Of a stretch of DNA of 64,000 nucleotides, positions 24,970 through 34,352 are shown piece by piece; the first letter of the stretch is position 1; every line of letters starts with the position of its first letter. The DNA comes from Burkholderia stagnalis (lineage in GTDB: Bacteria; Pseudomonadota; Gammaproteobacteria; Burkholderiales; Burkholderiaceae), in NCBI RefSeq assembly GCF_902830275.1, contig NZ_CADESW010000026.1, forward strand, positions 1 to 64,000, written 5' to 3'. Both the position numbers and the translations under genes were made by a program. Under the pieces are notes generated by a model that ran no database searches, was not told the origin of the DNA, and saw only the letters and a list, made by a program, of their open reading frames with translations.

Positions 24970-27330
24970 ATGACAGCCATGCGAACCATCCACGATGTGC
25001 TCAAACACCCGAGCGCAGTCGTCACCCAGCCTCTCCGCCTGGAGATCGCGACGCTGGATACGCCGATCTCCGTTTTCTCGTTCGTATTGAGCGAGGAAAT
25101 GAATACGCCATTTCTCGCGGACATTACCGTTACGTCGAAGGACAAACAAATCGACGGCGCGGCGGTAGTCGGTCGGCCGGCGATTTTTACGATCGAGGAG
25201 TGCGCATCGGTGCCGTCGACGCCGGGCCTGATTGACCCGGTTCAGCATGCGGCGCGTACCGTGCACGGTGTGGTGACGCAGTGGACACGAATCAGGGCGT
25301 CTCGCGACGAGGCGACGTACCAACTGCACCTGAAGCCGCGTTTGTCACTGCTTGGAGAAGTGCACGATTCGGCCGTATTTCTTGATCGATCGTTCCGCGA
25401 ACTGCTGACTGAGACAATTGTCGATCGCAATCTGTTCCAATCCTTCGATGTCGAGTTCGAGCTGGAAGGGCTCGACGGGAAGTTCGAACAAACCGTGATG
25501 TACGAAGAGACGGTTGCGAATTTCATCAATCGGCATTGTCGCCGAGCCGGCGTTTACTACTACTTCAAGCAGGCGAAAAAAGAAGACGGCCCGCAGCGCG
25601 ACACGCTGGTGTTCAGCAATACGCCGCGCGGCTATATGCGGGCACTCGAAGTGCCGTTGCTGCCGCATTCGGGGCTGGTGAGCTGGCACGAGGCCATCCT
25701 GACGCTGGAAACGACGCGCACGTTGGTGCCGCAGGTCGTACGCGAATGGGATCACAATTATCGCGTGCCCGACGATCCGCTGCAGGTCGAGTCAGTCGTG
25801 GCCCACGACGACCGTTCCGTGTATGGCAGCGTGAACCGCAGCATCGAGCACTTCCATACAGTCGAAGAGGGGCAGGCGCTGGCCGACGCGCGGCGTGACG
25901 AACTGATCGCGCGGCAGACGCAGTTCAAGGGCACGAGCAATGTGATCGGCATGACGCCCGGCATGGTGGTGCGGCTCACCAACGACGTCATGCCCGAGGC
26001 GCCGCACGGGATCGTGATCACGAAGCTCGTCACGACCGGCAGTCGCAGCCAGTCGGTGACCAACCAGTTCGACGCGATTCCCGCGCACCAAACCTATCGG
26101 CCGGAATATGTGCCGGAAAAGCACTGGCGCTGGATCAGCGGCATGCTGATCGGTGTAATCGAGTCCGGTGACGATCAGCCGTACGCATGGGTGGACGAAT
26201 ACGGCCACTATCGTGTGAGGCTCCTGTTCACGCGGCACAGTGGCAAGCGCGGCACGAACAGCATGCCGATGCGGTTGCTGCGCACGTCGGCGTCGTACCA
26301 GGGTGGTTTGCACATCCCTTTGCTGCCGCGGTCGGAGGTGCGCGTCGTCGCGACTCAAGGAAATTGCGACCGCTTACTGATCGCTGGCGCCGTCCATGAC
26401 TATGCGCGGCGGGATCTCGTGCATGGCAAGGAGGGCTGGTACAGCCGCGCCGTGTTCCGTTCGCCGCTGCTCGGCAACAAACTGCGCTTCGAGGATCTAA
26501 AAAACCACGAGGGCGCGCGTCTGGCGACGGTATTCGGCAAGACGTCGCTCAACATGGGCTATCTGGTCGACAGCGAGAAGAACAAGCGCGGCGAGGGTTT
26601 CGAGGTGACGACGCTGCATTGGGGCACGGTGTGCGCGACGAAGGGGCTGTTCTTCTCCGCCGATCCGATCTCGAATCCGAATGCGCCGCACCTCGATATG
26701 CCGGCCGCTATTGCGCAGCTCAAGGCTGCATTGCAGCGCGTAACGGACCTTGCCGCAGCGACAACGCAGGCGAAGGCCGACCCTGCGGACCGCGCGACGC
26801 AGGCGGCGCTGCTCGATGGCCTGAATCAGCTTCGCGACGCGGGGCTGCTTGCGAGCGCTCCCGGCGGCATGGCGTTCGTGACGCCGAAGTCGGTGCAGCA
26901 CTCGGCGGGCGAGAACGTGATCGTCTCCGCGGGTCAGGATATGGACGTGAGCATCGTGAAGCGGCTACGCATCGTGGCAGGCGACTTGATTTCGGTATGT
27001 GCGCACAAGCTCGGCATCAAGATTTTCTCGAAAGGGAAAGTCGAGTTGCAGGCACAGGGTGCTCCCATGGACATCTTTTCCGACCAGCAATTGCATGTGT
27101 CGAGCGCCGACGCGAATGTGCTCGTGAGCGCCAAGACCAGGGCGATGGTGGTTAGCAGCGGCGCTTCCATGACCATCGAGAACGGCAGCGTTGTCTTCAA
27201 TTGTCCGGGCGAATTCCGCATCAAAGCAGCCTCGTTTACGTTCGAAGGGCCCGGCCATACATCTGTCGAGCTGCCACAACTGCCGGTAAGCGACTACCAG
27301 CCGAACGCCAGATACAGCCACACCCATTAA
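24970..27330 (+). CDS. vgrG: Type VI secretion spike protein VgrG with DUF2345 extension
   Basis: 786 residues from ATG 24970 (alternative ATG 24979); no strong ribosome site separates them. The gp27-like part (~15-360) has LTLETTRTLVPQ and VQVREWDHNYR-type segments, the gp5 OB-fold part has YGHYRVRLLFTRHS and MRLLRTSASYQGGLHIPLLPRSEV, and the C-terminal ~180 residues are a DUF2345 beta-helix (HSAGENVIVSAGQDMDVSI, SSGASMTIENGSVVFNCPGEFRI). VgrG trimers cap the Hcp tube and carry effectors. It heads the island; the effector gene starts 5 bases downstream. No tube, sheath or ClpV genes are nearby, so it is an orphan VgrG using a main T6SS encoded elsewhere. Confidence 0.93.
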   Translation: MTAMRTIHDVLKHPSAVVTQPLRLEIATLDTPISVFSFVLSEEMNTPFLADITVTSKDKQIDGAAVVGRPAIFTIEECASVPSTPGLIDPVQHAARTVHGVVTQWTRIRASRDEATYQLHLKPRLSLLGEVHDSAVFLDRSFRELLTETIVDRNLFQSFDVEFELEGLDGKFEQTVMYEETVANFINRHCRRAGVYYYFKQAKKEDGPQRDTLVFSNTPRGYMRALEVPLLPHSGLVSWHEAILTLETTRTLVPQVVREWDHNYRVPDDPLQVESVVAHDDRSVYGSVNRSIEHFHTVEEGQALADARRDELIARQTQFKGTSNVIGMTPGMVVRLTNDVMPEAPHGIVITKLVTTGSRSQSVTNQFDAIPAHQTYRPEYVPEKHWRWISGMLIGVIESGDDQPYAWVDEYGHYRVRLLFTRHSGKRGTNSMPMRLLRTSASYQGGLHIPLLPRSEVRVVATQGNCDRLLIAGAVHDYARRDLVHGKEGWYSRAVFRSPLLGNKLRFEDLKNHEGARLATVFGKTSLNMGYLVDSEKNKRGEGFEVTTLHWGTVCATKGLFFSADPISNPNAPHLDMPAAIAQLKAALQRVTDLAAATTQAKADPADRATQAALLDGLNQLRDAGLLASAPGGMAFVTPKSVQHSAGENVIVSAGQDMDVSIVKRLRIVAGDLISVCAHKLGIKIFSKGKVELQAQGAPMDIFSDQQLHVSSADANVLVSAKTRAMVVSSGASMTIENGSVVFNCPGEFRIKAASFTFEGPGHTSVELPQLPVSDYQPNARYSHTH

Positions 27331-27335
27331 CGATC

Positions 27336-29576
27336 ATGATTATCAGCCCTCCATTTCTGCCCGATGTCGGCCTCGTGCCCCCGACCGGGGCGAACCCCGA
27401 TCCGATGATGGACGCGGTGGACAAGTTCGAATGCGCGCATGGCATCTACCCGATCGCCTTCGATCGCCGCTGGCATTGTGGCGTGCATCTTCAGCCGAAT
27501 ACCAAGGGCAAGGTGTACGCGATCGCCGACGGTGAGGTCGTTGCGTATCGGGTGTGTCAGCATGGGGTTGACGACGGCACGAGCCATACGGGCTTTGTGT
27601 TGCTCAAGCACACGACCGAGACCGGAGAAGGCCGCACGCTGACGTTCTATTCGCTCTACATGCATCTGCTGCCGCTGGTGGAATACCAGCAGCACGGAGC
27701 GGATGCCAAAGAGTTACCCTACGAGTTCCTGCGCAAGCCGACTGGCCCGGTGAGCAAAGGGCAGGTCACGCCCGCTGTCTCGGGGGAGGGTAAGAAGGTC
27801 CGGCGCAAGGACGTGCTGGGATGGCGTGGGTGGTATGGGGGGATGCCTCATTTGCACTTCGAAATCTTCATGTTGCCGGAAGATTTCGACGCTTATTTCG
27901 GACATACGCAATTAGGGAACAGCACACCCACGCCTCCTACGGGAACGGACTGGTGGGGGCATGCGTACTTCGTCATTCCAGCAGGCAGCACGTTTCGCCG
28001 GCTGCCTGAGAAGGCCGATGCTGGCAACAAGTTACACGGCATCGAATTTAAGCCTGGTCAAGAGGGCTCGAACACCCTGCCGTTGCTTGTCGAAACCTAC
28101 TTCAACCGCGGCTCGAAATACACCAATGTGTGGAGTGTTGCGCAAGACGGCACTCGCACGTTGCTCACGCCGCAGCTCGTCGAGGAAAAGGACTATGAAT
28201 ACGATCTGTACAAGCGTGCCACCGCGCTTTATTCGTCATGTCCAAGCGACGGCTACGAATTGCTTCGGTTTGGGCGCATCCTGTCCCCTGAAAAAAAGTT
28301 GGCTGCCGATGCATGCGTGACGTGGATGCGGATCAACTGGGCGGCAGGCAAGTTCGGCTACATCGATATCAACGACTCAAACATCCACAAGTTCTCCGAC
28401 GCGGACTTCCTGTCTTCAATGGGCTGGCAGAAAATCAGTGAGGGCAACACGCCGTTCGGCAGCGATGGAATGTGCGATGTCGATGCGTTGAAGAAAATAC
28501 TGAACGATGCCGCCCCACACGAAGTGCCAGCGGTGAAAGGGGAAACACCGGAAAAGCACAAGACGAACGTACTCTCGGCTTATGTGAAGGGTAACGATCA
28601 GGTGCGCCAGCAATTGCGCGGCCTGGTGTGTCAGGCGCCCAGCGAGTGGGACAGTACGCACAACGAGGAACGCTATGCGCGACTGCTCGATGAGGACGGC
28701 TTTTACCACGGCAACGACAAGGGCTACAACGATTTCATGAAGCATCTGAAGGAAGTTCAGTTTTGGAACAAAACGGGACTTCCGGCGGGGCAGAAGCTCT
28801 GGTTCTTCCATCCGCTCGCATTCATCCGGCATTTCAGGAGGTGCGGATGGCTATCGTCATCCGAACTGTCGGGTATCTACCCAGATAGGCTCTACAACCA
28901 TCGAGAAACACCAGACCCAAGCACCAAGAGAGAGCTGTATCGGATATCGCTCAATCAAGGGATGCGAAAGTATCTGGTAAATACGCCAACAAGAATGACG
29001 CATTTTCTTGGCCAAGGGGCCGTGGAATCATTCATGCTGGCTCGCATGATGGAAGCGTCCGTCACTCACTTTTCCGCTAGTCTTCAGCCTGAGGGAGACG
29101 GTTACTACAACAACAAAGATGACCGCTATTTCGATTATCTTGAAGGGCGGCTTGGGAACGTCGATGCTGGCGACGGTATTAAATTTCGCGGTCGGGGTAT
29201 GAAGCAGCTTACGGCGCGAGCGAACTATGCAAGCTATTGGGTATACCGCGGCTGGCTCAATCCGTCAACATTTGATGATGCTTGGTGGGAGAAGAAAACA
29301 CGCCATCGACCAATTATTAACAATCCACAACAGATTGGCACCATTCCATTCAATGCAATTGATGCGGGTGGCTGGTATTGGACGGCAGGCGCGGCAAGCA
29401 ATAACTATGTTACGATCAACTCCATCATTCGAGAGTCAGATGTCTCGTACCAAAGTGTTTTTGATGTGTCTCGCGCCATCAATGGGATAAATAGAAAAAC
29501 AAAGAAGCCGAATGGGTTGGATGATCGAATTAAGCATACCCAGAGAATTGAAAAAATTCTGATGGATGTTAAATGA
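27336..29576 (+). CDS. Putative T6SS effector: M23-like peptidase plus GH19-like muramidase domains
   Basis: 746 residues, no signal peptide, as expected for VgrG-delivered cargo. Residues ~40-180 look like an M23 endopeptidase: WHCGVHL (His47, with His51 where Asp is usual), YAIADGEVVAYR, LYMH (His110) and PHLHFEIF (His172, His174). Residues ~540-746 look like a GH19 chitinase/lysozyme: THFLGQGAVES with candidate catalytic Glu564, GDGIKFRGRGMKQLTARANY (612-631), AGGWYW. Both activities would cut peptidoglycan of a rival cell. Base composition changes sharply from GC-rich to AT-rich at about 28,850, near residue 505, where the muramidase part begins. The stop overlaps the next start (ATGA). 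Confidence 0.8.
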   Translation: MIISPPFLPDVGLVPPTGANPDPMMDAVDKFECAHGIYPIAFDRRWHCGVHLQPNTKGKVYAIADGEVVAYRVCQHGVDDGTSHTGFVLLKHTTETGEGRTLTFYSLYMHLLPLVEYQQHGADAKELPYEFLRKPTGPVSKGQVTPAVSGEGKKVRRKDVLGWRGWYGGMPHLHFEIFMLPEDFDAYFGHTQLGNSTPTPPTGTDWWGHAYFVIPAGSTFRRLPEKADAGNKLHGIEFKPGQEGSNTLPLLVETYFNRGSKYTNVWSVAQDGTRTLLTPQLVEEKDYEYDLYKRATALYSSCPSDGYELLRFGRILSPEKKLAADACVTWMRINWAAGKFGYIDINDSNIHKFSDADFLSSMGWQKISEGNTPFGSDGMCDVDALKKILNDAAPHEVPAVKGETPEKHKTNVLSAYVKGNDQVRQQLRGLVCQAPSEWDSTHNEERYARLLDEDGFYHGNDKGYNDFMKHLKEVQFWNKTGLPAGQKLWFFHPLAFIRHFRRCGWLSSSELSGIYPDRLYNHRETPDPSTKRELYRISLNQGMRKYLVNTPTRMTHFLGQGAVESFMLARMMEASVTHFSASLQPEGDGYYNNKDDRYFDYLEGRLGNVDAGDGIKFRGRGMKQLTARANYASYWVYRGWLNPSTFDDAWWEKKTRHRPIINNPQQIGTIPFNAIDAGGWYWTAGAASNNYVTINSIIRESDVSYQSVFDVSRAINGINRKTKKPNGLDDRIKHTQRIEKILMDVK

Positions 29577-30178
29577 AAAATAAAATTTTCGCTGCATTTC
29601 TATTCGCAATTGGCTTGCATTGTATGGCGCAACCATCATGCGCAAAGAATGTTGTATTGGATAATGGGATTGCCATTGATTTGCCGACTTATAAGAACAA
29701 GCAGGTCAATTCTGATGGTTCCGTATGCGTAGACGTGAGCCGCGCGAATGTGATTGCTACCATATGTTTTTATGCCAAATCCAATGATGAAATTGTTCGC
29801 GACAATGGTTTTATTAGATATAAAAACCTTTCTCCGGAGGGGGTGAAAAAAGTGCCATTATTGCCCGATGATGCTTTTTTGTATGCGGAGGGGGGGTATA
29901 GTTTCGTGTATCCAGCGAATAAGAAGAGAATTGGCGACTTCATTGCGTATGAGGCGAGTAATGTGCTTTGTAAAGACGATTCGGATGCTGGAGAGCACCC
30001 GGCGATCTGTTATGCTGCCGCACTGGTTCCGGTAAAAAACCCCAATACAAATCCGATGTTCTTCGTCTCCGCCATTATTGAGCAACCACCTACACCTGGC
30101 GGAAAAATTAGCAAAAATGGTGCAAGCAGGGTGAGGGCGATTAATTCGATTATTAAATCTATAAAAATTTATCGATGA
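29573..30178 (+). CDS. Exported protein, likely cognate immunity protein 1
   Basis: 201 residues with a signal peptide (MKNKIFAAFLFAIGLH, cleavage near SCA-KN). No recognised family. Its ATG overlaps the effector stop by 4 bases, the usual effector-immunity arrangement, and its periplasmic location matches a peptidoglycan-degrading toxin. AT-rich, unlike the host chromosome. It has several Cys that could form disulfides (VCVDV, TICFY, VLCKDD, AICYA). Function is inferred from position only. Confidence 0.7.
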   Translation: MKNKIFAAFLFAIGLHCMAQPSCAKNVVLDNGIAIDLPTYKNKQVNSDGSVCVDVSRANVIATICFYAKSNDEIVRDNGFIRYKNLSPEGVKKVPLLPDDAFLYAEGGYSFVYPANKKRIGDFIAYEASNVLCKDDSDAGEHPAICYAAALVPVKNPNTNPMFFVSAIIEQPPTPGGKISKNGASRVRAINSIIKSIKIYR

Positions 30179-30684
30179 CTGCAAGGCTAAAATTTTTGAG
30201 CGGCTTATGGAAGGAAATCCCATTTGTCTTGCTTTTGATTGCTTATTGTGGCTTTGCGAGGGCAGAGATAGTAACGTCTTGTGATGGGAGGTATGTGGCA
30301 AAAATTGGAGATCGCCACGAAATGGTTGTATTGCGCAGAGGGCAGCGTGTTGCGACGATGAAAGTCGATCACCATATCGATGGCGGAGTATTTAGTCTAG
30401 ATGATTCCGCGTTGGTTGTATTTGGGCTTCCTTTCAGAGTTGATCCTCGCTCCCCTCAAGTTGCGCACCTTTCTATATATTTTATCGGGAAAAATATTCG
30501 TCTCGTAGAGAAGGAGATGTATCGGGGTGGGGTATATGATGCCGCATTTAGAAAGGATCGCAAATCGATCGTCGTCAATAGTCAATTTGAAGTTGATGTG
30601 ATAGATGTCGAGAGAAGGCAAGTTCATACGTTTGATGCCGCGCATGTTCCGAAGTTTGAGCTTCAAAAGTGCGAGGAAAAATAA
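30175..30684 (+). CDS. Exported protein, possible second immunity protein
   Basis: 169 residues; N-terminal hydrophobic segment IPFVLLLIAYCGFARA is a signal peptide. The start overlaps the previous stop by 4 bases (ATGA), so it is translationally coupled to the immunity candidate before it. The mature part reads as repeated beta-strands (GRYVAKIGDRHEMVVLRRGQ, GGVFSLDDSALVVFG), with ARG-E after the signal and Cys near both ends. Family not recognised. AT-rich like its neighbours. Confidence 0.65.
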   Translation: MTARLKFLSGLWKEIPFVLLLIAYCGFARAEIVTSCDGRYVAKIGDRHEMVVLRRGQRVATMKVDHHIDGGVFSLDDSALVVFGLPFRVDPRSPQVAHLSIYFIGKNIRLVEKEMYRGGVYDAAFRKDRKSIVVNSQFEVDVIDVERRQVHTFDAAHVPKFELQKCEEK

Positions 30685-30781
30685 TTTACTATGGTGGAGG
30701 CAGGGTTTTAATAATACTTTGCACGAACTCAATGACGAGGTTGCGTCAAATCCTGAATTAAATCAGGTGAGGCGAGTGATT

Positions 30782-31378
30782 ATGAGGAAGATTATTTTCC
30801 TTGTGTTAAGTGTCGTTGGCTTCTTTGCATGGGCCGGCGTGGCGAAAAGTGAGCCGGTTGAACGGGATTCGGTGGCCGATTGTCATTTATCGTTTTTATC
30901 TCCCAGTGGACTTGAGTATATAGAGTTGGAAGGTGCTATAGTTTTTGGAAAAGATGAGTGTTATTTGCCATTTAAATACACTGGCGCAGTGAGAAGTAAA
31001 ATGCCAGGGCGCATCCCGTCCATGCCTGAAGATTGGCGGGCAATGACAGATTTTTCTCTGACCGTAGAGGGCATTCCATTTCGGGAGAGTTTAAATAAAA
31101 TAGAGTCGAATGAAGGTGAGGGGAGAGGGTTATTTAAGCTGGTTGCAAAGGAGCATACGCTGCTGCCGGGCGGTGATCTATACGTTCTTAAATATGTTGC
31201 TGTGACGCCTACGGCAAGTATGGTTAAGCTAAGGGAGACGAGAAGGTTGATACTCGTTGCTGGAAATAATTTCCGATCAGTTTCTTATTATCTGTATTCC
31301 GGTGGAAAACCGTCTGCGATGGAGGCGAAGCGGGAGAAGGCTATGCGGGATTTATTTGCGTCTTTTCATTTTGATTGA
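30782..31378 (+). CDS. Exported protein, possible immunity protein 3
   Basis: 198 residues from an ATG giving a clean signal peptide (MRKIIFLVLSVVGFFAWAG, cleavage near VAKS-EP) with GGTGAGG upstream. No family recognised. Its end (KREKAMRDLFASFHFD) recalls the C-terminal helix of immunity candidate 1 (RAINSIIKSIKIYR), suggesting similar topology but not clear homology. 97 bases separate it from the previous gene. Confidence 0.6.
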   Translation: MRKIIFLVLSVVGFFAWAGVAKSEPVERDSVADCHLSFLSPSGLEYIELEGAIVFGKDECYLPFKYTGAVRSKMPGRIPSMPEDWRAMTDFSLTVEGIPFRESLNKIESNEGEGRGLFKLVAKEHTLLPGGDLYVLKYVAVTPTASMVKLRETRRLILVAGNNFRSVSYYLYSGGKPSAMEAKREKAMRDLFASFHFD

Positions 31379-31498
31379 TTTTTTGTGGTGCTGATTTGTG
31401 TGTTCCGAGGACATGAATGATTGTGGCGCGGAAAATCCCTGAAAATTTGATTGATTGGACGAAATTTTCGGTCCAGACTTTAACGTGGATTTATTGTT

Positions 31499-32152
31499 GT
31501 GCGTAGCCGACGATTCTTTGTGTTGAGCATTTCGCTGATGTTGCTCATTCTGCCCCTTGTGTCGCGAGCTTATGCGGCCGATGTTCCTGTTGCTATTCAG
31601 GTCGCGATAAAGGCTCGTGCCGATGATGCTCATAAATTGCAACCGCCGATTATTGATGCGGGGCCTGCAATGCAGGGGGTGTATATTTATTTTGTCGAGA
31701 ATACATCTGATGTTCCTGGGTATGCCAAAGATAGTCGGCCCTATATGCTTGATGCGCACCTCTTGTTTGCCGATGGAAATCATGCTTGGCACGATGTGTT
31801 ATTTGATCGTTATGTAAAAGATGACGGGGTTCCGGAGGTTTCCACTGTTTTTTTTGTGAATGCGGATCACGATCAAAAAAGCAAGGAGATTGTTGTTTTG
31901 GTGCGAACTCCGCTCAATCATTATGATTATGGTGGTGAGTATTTCGATGGATATGTTTACAAATTGACTGGTGATCCTCAGGCGGGAGTTGTCTTTGTGG
32001 GCCTGCAAAGCGATGCGAGTGCGCCTTTCTTGGATCAATGCGAGTGTGGTTTTCGTGATGGGCGCACGACGCATGCGCGGTATAAAGATGCTGATTCGAT
32101 TCGAAAGGCGCTTAAGAGGAAATATCCTATCGTCGCAAGGAAAGGTGAGTAA
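31499..32152 (+). CDS. Exported protein, possible immunity protein 4
   Basis: 217 residues from GTG; signal peptide with RRFFVLSISLMLLILPLVSRAYA-AD. The mature part contains DGNHAWHDVLFDRYVKDDG, VFFVNADHDQKSKEIVVLVR and a cysteine pair CECGF near the C-terminus. The segment after it (YDYGGEYFDGYVYKL) is typical of small beta-rich periplasmic proteins. No family recognised. It could be an orphan immunity gene from an earlier effector allele. Confidence 0.55.
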   Translation: MRSRRFFVLSISLMLLILPLVSRAYAADVPVAIQVAIKARADDAHKLQPPIIDAGPAMQGVYIYFVENTSDVPGYAKDSRPYMLDAHLLFADGNHAWHDVLFDRYVKDDGVPEVSTVFFVNADHDQKSKEIVVLVRTPLNHYDYGGEYFDGYVYKLTGDPQAGVVFVGLQSDASAPFLDQCECGFRDGRTTHARYKDADSIRKALKRKYPIVARKGE

Positions 32153-32267
32153 TTGATTGCCTTTCATGAATCTGGGCGGCGGAGTTGATGTTGCCGAATC
32201 GGTATCGATTAAGCCTCTTCATCCAAAAAATCAATTTTTGGCAAACATGGTTAGCGCGGAGTGATCT

Positions 32268-32732
32268 ATGAGGGTCATTGCGGTTTGGGTGGCTACAACG
32301 GTTTTCTCGATATCGTTTCAAGCATATGCCGCTGATATTTCAAAGACATTTGTTCCGTCGCCGGGTGCTGTGGCTGTGGTGCAGATTAAAGGTTCGAATT
32401 TGATTTGGAAGTTGTCGGGAAAGGATGGGGTGAGGCAGGGCGGGGTAAACCTCGACACGGTAAAAAAACCGAATATCGAGATTGATAGTTATGATTTTAG
32501 TGGGCGACTTGGTTTTCGGGTGTCGCATATAGATGATGGAATGGGGACGTATGAAATCGATAGAATCTTCACTTTTTCTCCATCATCAAACAAGTTTATG
32601 GAAAGGTTTCCGTCGTGTGGGGATGAATTTGTTAACGTCAGAGTAGATAAGAAAAGGCGTTACTTGGTCAGCACTTATTGGAATAATAATATCCCTAAAA
32701 GGTGTATTACCAGGTTGCCATTTTCAAGATGA
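32268..32732 (+). CDS. Exported protein, possible immunity protein 5
   Basis: 154 residues with signal peptide (VIAVWVATTVFSISFQAYA-AD). The mature part is predicted beta-rich (VAVVQIKGSNLIWKLSG, YDFSGRLGFRVSHIDDG) with Cys near the C-terminus (PSCGD, RCITR). Family not recognised. It is the last AT-rich gene; GC content returns to the chromosomal level in the PAAR gene 25 bases later. Confidence 0.55.
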   Translation: MRVIAVWVATTVFSISFQAYAADISKTFVPSPGAVAVVQIKGSNLIWKLSGKDGVRQGGVNLDTVKKPNIEIDSYDFSGRLGFRVSHIDDGMGTYEIDRIFTFSPSSNKFMERFPSCGDEFVNVRVDKKRRYLVSTYWNNNIPKRCITRLPFSR

Positions 32733-32757
32733 CGGGTTATTTGATTTAATCGGTGAT

Positions 32758-33024
32758 ATGAATATGAAATCTCCCATCCGCAAAGGCGACAAACTCGAAC
32801 ACGGCGGCGAAGTCACCAGCGGCTCGCAGTGGGCGACATTCATGGGCAGGCCGCTTGCCCGCAAGGGCGACTATGCGACTTGCAACCTGCATGGAGCGAC
32901 CGTCATAGACGAGGGTGCCGACAAGTTTCCCGATCGCGACCGCAAGCTGTTTGCGCTGGACGGCCATCGCTGCGCATGTGGCTGTCGGTTGATCTCATCG
33001 CTGCCGAACGTTCACTTCGCGTAA
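32758..33024 (+). CDS. PAAR-motif T6SS spike-tip protein
   Basis: 88 residues, the size of a stand-alone PAAR protein: RKGDKLEHGGEVTSGS, GRPLARKGDYATCNLHG and a C-terminal HRCACGCRLISS. PAAR proteins form the zinc-stabilised cone on the VgrG trimer. GC-rich again, in contrast with the preceding five genes. Its stop shares one base with the next start (TAATG). Confidence 0.88.
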   Translation: MNMKSPIRKGDKLEHGGEVTSGSQWATFMGRPLARKGDYATCNLHGATVIDEGADKFPDRDRKLFALDGHRCACGCRLISSLPNVHFA

Positions 33025-34352
33025 TGCCCGTCGATCTTTCTCCGGCGGGACGCCCGAGCGCCTATCCGCACCGTCCACGCTTCTGGCCGTGGTGGTTCTG
33101 CGGTTGGCTGGCCTGCGCGGCGGCCGGGGCGGCCATTGCCTTGCTGTTGTGGCCCAAGGGTGAACGTGCGGGCGGCGCATGGTTCTGGTTCTGTGTCGTC
33201 GGTATCCCGAACGGAATTTTCGGGCTGCTCTTCACGATCGAGCGCGCACGCTATGAGGCCATGTGGTATCGCGCATACCACCGCAACATCCATCGAGACC
33301 GTTGGCTGGCGGAGCGCATCCATGTCGCGCAGCAGCCGCTAAGGGTGCTGGGCATCGGTTACTGCCTGCCCTTGAACGACCAGACACTTGCACAGGCGAT
33401 CAATGCTGGCGTGCGCCTGCCGCGGCAGCAGCAGCCTCGTTCAGGCGCGGGTGTCATCGAGCATTGCCGCTTTGACGACCCGCCGGAGACATTCGATGAA
33501 CCCGACATGGCCGATCCGGCTGAAGAGAGCGAAGCAGCCGCCGTAGCGGATGCGGCTCCAAAGCGACCCGTTACTCAGCTTACGTTAAGGATTGCCGAAG
33601 CGCTCGAACCGCTCACCGCGAGCCTGAGTGCGCTTACGCACTATGAAGCCACCTATTGGCCCAAGGTGCGCGTGCTGGCCGAACCCGGCGAGGAAGCCTT
33701 GCGCGAAAAAGAGGTACGCGACGCGCTGCAATTGGCCGGGCTGCCTCCCCTTACCGTCCTGACGGTACCGGCTTCGCACGGATTGCTGGTGGCCGATGCA
33801 TGGCTCGACGCACGCGAGGCATGCCCGCTGCTCGTGATCGCAACGGCATGGCATGACGATCAGCCTCCCACCGGCAGCACGGAGGGATGTGTCGCGATGC
33901 TGCTCGATGCCGGCTTCTACCGGCTACCCGACAGTGTGCCCGTGATGGCAACCCTGCATCGGCCCGTTGAGGGCAAGGCCGACGAGATCGAGTACGGTTT
34001 CGCGAATGCGGTGATATGGGGCAGGGCCGATTTTGCCGCCGTGACGCGCGCATGGGTGACGCGCGACGTCAAACGTTGCAATCAAGGGTTGCGAAACGCG
34101 AACCTGGATGCGCTTGCGAGCAGCGACGCCCAATGCGACCTCGCCTACATCGTGGGCGATTTTGGCAGCGCCAGCGGCTGGCTGTCTGTCGCGGCCGCCA
34201 GCGAATGTGGTGCGGCGGGCGCGCCGCAGCTGATCATCGATGGCGTGCAGTCCGCCATTATTCACGTTCTTCCCGGTATACACGGGAAGGAGCCTTCGTT
34301 GCCTGAACACGCTCAGCATGACCGATCCGAAACTGAATTTGCGACCGCTTGA
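33024..34352 (+). CDS. Membrane-anchored T6SS-accessory protein of unknown function
   Basis: 442 residues with two N-terminal membrane spans (~27-46 and ~55-78), then a cytoplasmic part with an acidic Ala/Glu-rich linker (~150-175) and a C-terminal alpha/beta-like domain (VRVLAEPGEEALREKEVRDALQLAG, CPLLVIATAWHDD, CVAMLLDAGFY). I do not recognise a named domain. Start ATG 33024 overlaps the PAAR stop by one base and its end overlaps the TssM-like start by 35 bases, so it belongs to the same transcript. Its position suggests a role in loading or assembling this VgrG-PAAR complex. Confidence 0.7.
   Translation: MPVDLSPAGRPSAYPHRPRFWPWWFCGWLACAAAGAAIALLLWPKGERAGGAWFWFCVVGIPNGIFGLLFTIERARYEAMWYRAYHRNIHRDRWLAERIHVAQQPLRVLGIGYCLPLNDQTLAQAINAGVRLPRQQQPRSGAGVIEHCRFDDPPETFDEPDMADPAEESEAAAVADAAPKRPVTQLTLRIAEALEPLTASLSALTHYEATYWPKVRVLAEPGEEALREKEVRDALQLAGLPPLTVLTVPASHGLLVADAWLDAREACPLLVIATAWHDDQPPTGSTEGCVAMLLDAGFYRLPDSVPVMATLHRPVEGKADEIEYGFANAVIWGRADFAAVTRAWVTRDVKRCNQGLRNANLDALASSDAQCDLAYIVGDFGSASGWLSVAAASECGAAGAPQLIIDGVQSAIIHVLPGIHGKEPSLPEHAQHDRSETEFATA

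Noticed and set aside
24843..25235. 130-codon frame overlapping the vgrG start
   Set aside because: Out of frame with VgrG, no recognisable domain, and mostly overlaps conserved VgrG coding sequence.
29573..32732. Toxin genes (additional effectors) instead of immunity proteins
   Set aside because: All carry Sec signal peptides and are small, which fits periplasmic protection better than VgrG-delivered cargo.
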